A program made the position numbers and the translations under genes. The notes under the pieces are model-generated. The model did not search any database. It worked only from the letters and a program-made list of their open reading frames with translations, and was not told where the DNA came from. Below are positions 3,846 through 7,823 of a stretch of DNA of 7,823 bases, in pieces (position 1 is the first letter of the stretch; each line of letters opens with the position of its first letter). The stretch comes from an uncultured Coriobacteriaceae bacterium (GTDB lineage: Bacteria; Actinomycetota; Coriobacteriia; Coriobacteriales; Atopobiaceae): contig UQWE01000063.1 in the NCBI GenBank assembly GCA_900544655.1, positions 1-7,823 of the forward strand, read 5' to 3'.

Positions 3846-5693
3846 ATGTGCGGAATCGTAGGCTATACCGGATCTGAAGCTGTAAAGAACATCCTCATTA
3901 ATGGCCTGAAGCGTCTCGAGTACCGCGGCTATGATTCCGCGGGCGTGGCGCTTGAGGTGGGCGACGGCGCCGAGGCCCACCTTGATGTGATTCGTCGCGT
4001 GGGTAAGGTCGCTGGTCTTGAGTCTGAGCTTGACCACATGGACGAGGAGTCGACTTGCGGCATCGGCCACACGCGTTGGGCGACCCACGGTAAACCCTCT
4101 GTTGCCAATGCCCACCCCCACACGAGCTGTGACGGCCGCATCGCGATCGTCCACAACGGCATCATCGAGAACTTTGCGGAACTCCGCGAAGAGCTCATCT
4201 CCCGTGGCCATGTCTTCAAGTCCGAGACGGACACCGAGGTATTCGCCCACCTCATCGAGGAGGGCTACACGAAGACCGGCGATCTCATGGCCGCCGTCCG
4301 AGAGGCCTGCACGCATGTCGTGGGTGCCTACGGCCTTGCCGCTGTCTGTGCCGAGGAGCCTGGCGTGATTGCCGTCGCCCGCAAGGATTCGCCCATCGTA
4401 ATCGGCCGTGGCGAGACCGGCTCTTACGTGGCCTCTGACGTGATTGCCCTCATCGATGCGACTCGCGACGTCGTCGTTCTTGAGGATGGCCAGTTCGCGA
4501 AGCTCACTCCGGAGGGAATCTCCTTTACCGACGAGACGGGCGCCGCGATCGAGCCTGAGGTCACCCACATCGACTGGGACATCGACATGGCAGAGAAGGC
4601 GGGCTATCCGGACTTCATGCTCAAGGAGATCCACGAGCAGCCGCGCGTCGTTCGCGACACGCTTGTCGGGCGTCTGAGCGCCGCCGGCGGCATCGACATC
4701 GATGAGCTCGGCCTTTCTCTCGAGGAACTGAATGACGTCGACCGCGTCTATGTCATCGCCTGCGGCACCTCCTACCATGCCGGCCTTATCGCCAAGAACC
4801 TCATCGAGTCCTGGGCGCGCATTCCCACCGAGGTCGAGGCCGCGAGCGAGTTCCGCTATCGCGATCCCATCATCACGCCTTCCACGTTGGTCGTTGCCGT
4901 GTCGCAGTCCGGCGAGACGGCCGACACCCTCGCTGCCATCCGCGACGCGCGCATCAAGGGCGCCAAGGTCTTCGGCATCACGAACGTCGTTGGCAGCCCG
5001 GTGGCGCGCGAGAGCGACGGCGTGATCTATACCAAGGCGAACAAGGAGATCGCCGTCGCCTCCACCAAGAGCTTCATCGGCCAGGTCGTGAGCCTCACGC
5101 TTCTGGCGATGCTCCTGGGCCAGGTGAAGTACCGCCTCACCACCAAGCAGTGCCGCATGCTCTTCCGCGAGCTGGGCGATACCGCCGAGCAGATTCAGCA
5201 CATCCTTGACACCCAGGGCGATGCCATTCACGAGGCAGCTCTCGCATGCAAGGACGCGCAGTCCGCGCTGTTCGTTGGCCGTGGCATGGGTGCCGCCATT
5301 TCCTACGAGGGAGCGCTCAAACTCAAGGAGGTCAGCTATCTGCATGCTGAGGCCTACGCTGCTGGCGAGATGAAGCATGGCCCCATCGCCCTGATCGATC
5401 CCGGCTTCCCGGTCATCGCCGTGACCACCAAGAGCCCGACGTATGACAAGACCGTCTCCAACCTCAAGGAGTGCGAGGCCCGCGGCGCCATGATCATTGC
5501 GATCGCGACCGAGGGAGACGAGGAGATTGGCAAGATCGCCGATCACGTCATCTGGGTCCCCAAGGTGCGCGATGCCTTCAGTGCCATCACGGCCACGGTG
5601 CCGCTGCAGCTCCTGGCTCGCGAAGTCGCGATTCTGCGTGGCTGCGACGTCGACCAGCCGAGGAACCTCGCCAAGTCCGTCACCGTGGAGTAG
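3846..5693 (+). CDS. glmS: Glutamine-fructose-6-phosphate aminotransferase (glucosamine-6-phosphate synthase)
   Basis: This 615-residue enzyme makes glucosamine-6-phosphate from fructose-6-phosphate and glutamine, the entry step to UDP-GlcNAc and peptidoglycan. The N-terminal glutaminase domain (about 1-220) begins MCGIVGY, so Cys2 becomes the N-terminal nucleophile after Met removal. It also has RGYDSAG (28-34), GHTRWATHG (74-82) and HNGIIEN (103-109). The two SIS sugar-isomerase domains carry CGTSYHAG (306-313), SQSGETADT (353-361), STKSF (406-410), KEVSYLHAEAY (494-504) and GEMKHGP (507-513). The C-terminus ends DQPRNLAKSVTVE, with Lys610 matching the family's catalytic C-terminal lysine. 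ATG 3846 is fixed by the need for Cys at position 2 and by GGAGGGAG at 3832-3839; the in-frame ATG at 3795 would bury the cysteine. Length and motifs indicate an intact enzyme. It stands alone between its long leader and a downstream terminator. Confidence 0.98.
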   Translation: MCGIVGYTGSEAVKNILINGLKRLEYRGYDSAGVALEVGDGAEAHLDVIRRVGKVAGLESELDHMDEESTCGIGHTRWATHGKPSVANAHPHTSCDGRIAIVHNGIIENFAELREELISRGHVFKSETDTEVFAHLIEEGYTKTGDLMAAVREACTHVVGAYGLAAVCAEEPGVIAVARKDSPIVIGRGETGSYVASDVIALIDATRDVVVLEDGQFAKLTPEGISFTDETGAAIEPEVTHIDWDIDMAEKAGYPDFMLKEIHEQPRVVRDTLVGRLSAAGGIDIDELGLSLEELNDVDRVYVIACGTSYHAGLIAKNLIESWARIPTEVEAASEFRYRDPIITPSTLVVAVSQSGETADTLAAIRDARIKGAKVFGITNVVGSPVARESDGVIYTKANKEIAVASTKSFIGQVVSLTLLAMLLGQVKYRLTTKQCRMLFRELGDTAEQIQHILDTQGDAIHEAALACKDAQSALFVGRGMGAAISYEGALKLKEVSYLHAEAYAAGEMKHGPIALIDPGFPVIAVTTKSPTYDKTVSNLKECEARGAMIIAIATEGDEEIGKIADHVIWVPKVRDAFSAITATVPLQLLAREVAILRGCDVDQPRNLAKSVTVE

Positions 5694-5727
5694 GGCGGCG
5701 ACGTGGCAACCGGCGCCCGGCGGTGGC

Positions 5728-5816
5728 CTGGCGTCTGGCGGTGTGGCTGCGACGAGCTGTGACTCGCAAGACCTTGCGGTCTTGGTCGAAAGGAACGAGG
5801 CTCGCGTGGACGCCGG
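5728..5816 (+). repeat. Foldable intergenic element after glmS
   Basis: The stretch 5728-5736 pairs with 5808-5816 (9 bp with three G-U). Inside it, CGAGC (5753-5757) can pair with GCTCG (5800-5804), and a perfect 7-bp hairpin with a TTGC loop lies at 5767-5784. This nested, rod-like fold lies between the glmS stop and the terminator at 5838-5867, so it would be part of the glmS 3' untranslated region or a small RNA released from it. It has no tRNA T-loop and no SRP or RNase P signature that I recognise. Confidence 0.4.
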
Positions 5817-5837
5817 CTGCGCGCGTTAGTTATGTCG

Positions 5838-5867
5838 AGGGAGGGGCGAGCTGCCCCTCCCTTTTTT
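5838..5867 (+). terminator. Intrinsic terminator downstream of glmS
   Basis: A perfect 9-bp GC-rich stem (5839-5847 with 5853-5861, plus an A-T closing pair at 5838/5862) has a GAGCT loop and is followed by six T residues. It lies 144 bases after the glmS stop and so leaves a long 3' untranslated region. Confidence 0.93.
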
Positions 5868-5923
5868 GTTGTCATCCTAGTCCGCTCCTTGCGAGCCTCC
5901 TCCTCGAAGCGGTCTTCTCGCGC

Positions 5924-5929
5924 TAGACT
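5924..5929 (+). promoter_or_regulatory. Possible -10 box of acpS-nnr
   Basis: TAGACT lies 29 bases ahead of the acpS start, downstream of the glmS terminator, so a new promoter is expected here. No -35 of quality lies 16-18 bases upstream. Confidence 0.3.
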
Positions 5930-5958
5930 AGATGAGATACCGAGAGACTGGGAGGCTC

Positions 5959-6450
5959 ATGGCACTGGCAGGAGTTGGCGTCGATATCGTCGAGATCTCA
6001 CGCATGGAGAAGATCTTGTCGCGTACCCCGCGTTTCGCCCTCCGCGTGTTCACGGACGAGGAGCGCGAGTATTGCGAGCACAGCACGCGTCCGGCGGCGC
6101 ATTACGCGTGCCGCTTTGCCGCCCGCGAGGCGGTTCTCAAGGCGCTGGGCTGCGGCTTTGGCAAGGGCGTGCGCTTTGATGACGTGAGCGTCTCGAGGGA
6201 TGCCACGGGCAGGCCCCAGGCGGTCCTCAGAGGCCGTGCGGCTGAGATCGCCCAAGAGCGCGGCGTTTTGTCCGTCGCCATTTCGCTGTCGTTCACTCGT
6301 GAGATGGCAGTTGCGAATGCCGTCGCCACGACGGCGGAGACGGCCCCCAAGGTTGATGGTGCACGCGATCCCCGCCGCGAGCTGGCGGAGTCGTTCAAGG
6401 AGGCGCGCTCGATTATCGATGAGCTCGAGCGTGTCGATAACGGAAGGTGA
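5959..6450 (+). CDS. acpS: Holo-[acyl-carrier-protein] synthase
   Basis: This 163-residue 4'-phosphopantetheinyl transferase moves the phosphopantetheine arm from CoA to the conserved serine of acyl carrier protein. The two group signatures are present: GVGVDIVEISR (5-15), with Asp9 as the metal ligand, and RFAAREAVLKALG (52-64), with Glu57 as the second metal ligand. VAISLSFTREMAVANAVA (106-123) is the typical last strand. ATG 5959 is preceded by GGGAGG and gives the family's usual N-terminus; the in-frame ATG at 5932 has no such site. Family members are commonly about 120-130 residues, so the last roughly 40 residues form an extra charged, helix-prone tail that may be lineage-specific. nnr starts 6 bases after the stop, indicating a co-transcribed pair. 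Its target AcpP is encoded at the other end of the window. Confidence 0.95.
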   Translation: MALAGVGVDIVEISRMEKILSRTPRFALRVFTDEEREYCEHSTRPAAHYACRFAAREAVLKALGCGFGKGVRFDDVSVSRDATGRPQAVLRGRAAEIAQERGVLSVAISLSFTREMAVANAVATTAETAPKVDGARDPRRELAESFKEARSIIDELERVDNGR

Positions 6451-6456
6451 TCGGGT

Positions 6457-7823
6457 ATGCAGCCGGTTCTTAATATTGAGGATATCCGCGCGGTCGAGAG
6501 GCGTCTCTCCGATGCGGGGGTGAGCGTCTCCGAGCTCATGCATCGCGCTGGTGGCGCGGCGGCTCAGGAAGTCATGCACTTGGGCGACGTCTCGCGCGTC
6601 GTCGTCCTTGCGGGCTTTGGCAACAATGGCGGAGACGGCTGGGTTGCCGCTGAGGACCTCAAGGCTTCAGGCATTGACGTCCGTGTGGTGACGCCTTGTG
6701 AGCCGGAGAACCTCCACGGCGACCTCGCCCCCATGGTGGCCCGCGCCGCCATCGAGTCTGGCGTGAAGTATCTGGTGGGTCCCTCCCGAGACGAGCTCGA
6801 CCAGCTGCTCGGTGCGGCTGACGTCGTGCTTGACGCCATGCTCGGCACGGGCTTTCATGACGCTCCCGTCGCCCCGCTCTCCATCTGGATTGACGCGCTG
6901 AATTCCTCCGGAGCCCGCGTGGTCTCCGTTGACGTGCCGAGTGGCCTGTCCGCGCAGACCGGCCGTGCCCCGGGCGCGGTGGTAGTCGCCGACGTCACGA
7001 TCACGATGCTCGCCCTGAAGCCCGGTCTTCTCTCTGACGATGGCCGCGACGTCTGCGGCTCCATCGTGGTGGCTCCGCTCGCAGAGCAGACGGCCAAGCT
7101 CGTGTACGAGGCTGATCCCGTGGCCTGGCGCTGTGAGACGGCGGATTACATTGACGTTCTCCAGCCTCCCACGTGCGTGGTGGATAAGTACACACGTGGC
7201 AGTGTCCTCGTGGTTGGCGGTTCTACTCGCTTCCCGGGCGCTGCGATCATGGCCGCCAAGGCCGCCGCGCGTGCCGGCGCCGGCTACGTGACGCTCGCCG
7301 TGCCGGAGCTCGTCGCGAACCTCGCTCGCACGCACCTGCTGGAGATTCCCGTCGTGGGCCTTCCGGCGGATGCGGACGGCACCTTCTCCAATGCCGCGCG
7401 TGCCCAGGTGGCGGAGCTTGCCGCGCGTCGTTCGGCGGTGCTTGTGGGTCCTGGCATGTGCGTGACGGGCGGCACCGTGGGTGTCGTCTCCACGCTGCTC
7501 GAGGGCAAGACGCCACTCGTCGTCGACGCGGACGGCCTCAACAGCATCGCGCGCCTCACGAACAATGCCCTGGACGAGTTCCCCGAGCTCCTGCGTCGCA
7601 GCGCTCCCCTCGTCCTCACCCCGCACCGTCGCGAGCTGGGTAGGCTCGTGGGCCTCACCGGAGACGCCTCTCCTGACACCCTGACTTCGGCCCTCGATGC
7701 GGCGCGTCGCGTGGTCTGGGCAGATGGCGGCAGCGAAATCGTGGTGGTTGCCAAGGGCACCGCCACGGCCTGCGTCGGCGTCGAGGTGGCTCTGCTGCCC
7801 AAGCCAGGCCCCGCTTGCCTCGC
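6457..7823 (+). CDS. nnr: Bifunctional NAD(P)H-hydrate epimerase / ADP-dependent dehydratase (3' end outside the window)
   Basis: The window shows 455 complete codons with no stop, so the gene runs off the right edge. The fusion repairs NAD(P)HX, the hydrated form of NAD(P)H that arises by damage: the N-terminal domain interconverts R and S epimers, and the C-terminal kinase-fold domain dehydrates the S form using ADP. The epimerase part (about 1-215) has GFGNNGGDGW (53-62), LDAMLGTGF (125-133) and SVDVPSGLSAQTG (157-169). The dehydratase part has KYTRGSVLVVGGSTRFPGAA (244-263), ARAGAGYVTLAVPE (271-284), VLVGPGM (328-334), PLVVDADGLN (353-362) and LTPHRREL (387-394). The expected GTGDVLAG motif should lie just past the edge, after KPGPACL. 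ATG 6457 follows the acpS stop by 6 bases, with GGAAGG (6442-6447) as its ribosome binding site inside acpS. The acpS-nnr pairing is common in bacteria, often with alr next. Confidence 0.95.
   Translation, partial: MQPVLNIEDIRAVERRLSDAGVSVSELMHRAGGAAAQEVMHLGDVSRVVVLAGFGNNGGDGWVAAEDLKASGIDVRVVTPCEPENLHGDLAPMVARAAIESGVKYLVGPSRDELDQLLGAADVVLDAMLGTGFHDAPVAPLSIWIDALNSSGARVVSVDVPSGLSAQTGRAPGAVVVADVTITMLALKPGLLSDDGRDVCGSIVVAPLAEQTAKLVYEADPVAWRCETADYIDVLQPPTCVVDKYTRGSVLVVGGSTRFPGAAIMAAKAAARAGAGYVTLAVPELVANLARTHLLEIPVVGLPADADGTFSNAARAQVAELAARRSAVLVGPGMCVTGGTVGVVSTLLEGKTPLVVDADGLNSIARLTNNALDEFPELLRRSAPLVLTPHRRELGRLVGLTGDASPDTLTSALDAARRVVWADGGSEIVVVAKGTATACVGVEVALLPKPGPACL

Noticed and set aside
3678..5546. 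622-codon open frame on the minus strand across glmS
   Set aside because: It is the antisense shadow of a clearly recognised glmS, a product of codon bias.
5694..5837. SRP RNA, RNase P RNA or tRNA after glmS
   Set aside because: No GGAAGCAG-type SRP loop, RNase P core or tRNA T-arm is present. Only generic foldability is seen.
6667..7626. Long minus-strand open frame across nnr
   Set aside because: It is antisense to the recognised nnr coding sequence and has low-complexity Arg/His/Gly content.

Overview
The window comes from a GC-rich Gram-positive-type chromosome. It is most likely an actinomycete-lineage bacterium, and my best guess is class Coriobacteriia (the Olsenella/Collinsella/Atopobium neighbourhood). 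The basis is the gene order rplM-rpsI ... glmS-acpS-nnr, which is an actinobacterial arrangement, strong GGAGG-type ribosome binding sites, C/G-ending codons, and a one-piece tmRNA with a ...YALAA tag. The lineage is inferred from protein and RNA character, not from a database match. Every gene I can support reads on the + strand.

Layout. Acyl carrier protein acpP (123-353) is followed by a 182-base spacer rich in small hairpins, then the tmRNA gene ssrA (536-900) with its own intrinsic terminator (911-942). Next is a patatin-like serine hydrolase (1081-2007) and a GC-rich spacer that can fold on itself (2017-2133). The ribosomal protein operon rplM-rpsI (2291-3127) has a recognisable promoter and a strong terminator (3152-3187). 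A 658-base gene-free stretch (3188-3845) follows. It holds a 22-bp perfect inverted repeat of MITE-like layout, an imperfect tandem repeat, two palindromes and a leader hairpin just ahead of glmS. Glucosamine-6-phosphate synthase glmS (3846-5693) is followed by another foldable GC-rich spacer and a terminator (5838-5867). The window ends in acpS (5959-6450) and the bifunctional NAD(P)HX repair enzyme gene nnr (6457 onward, cut by the window edge), a tightly packed pair.

Functional links. AcpS is the enzyme that loads phosphopantetheine onto AcpP, so both ends of the window serve fatty-acid synthesis. glmS starts the aminosugar branch that feeds cell-wall synthesis. L13, S9 and tmRNA serve translation and ribosome rescue, and Nnr repairs damaged NAD(P)H. 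These are housekeeping genes. I found no defence system, secretion system, CRISPR array or intact mobile element. The unusual material is all in the non-coding spacers: the inverted-repeat element and possible RBS-masking leader ahead of glmS, where many actinobacteria carry glmM, and three structured GC-rich intergenic stretches that share short motifs.
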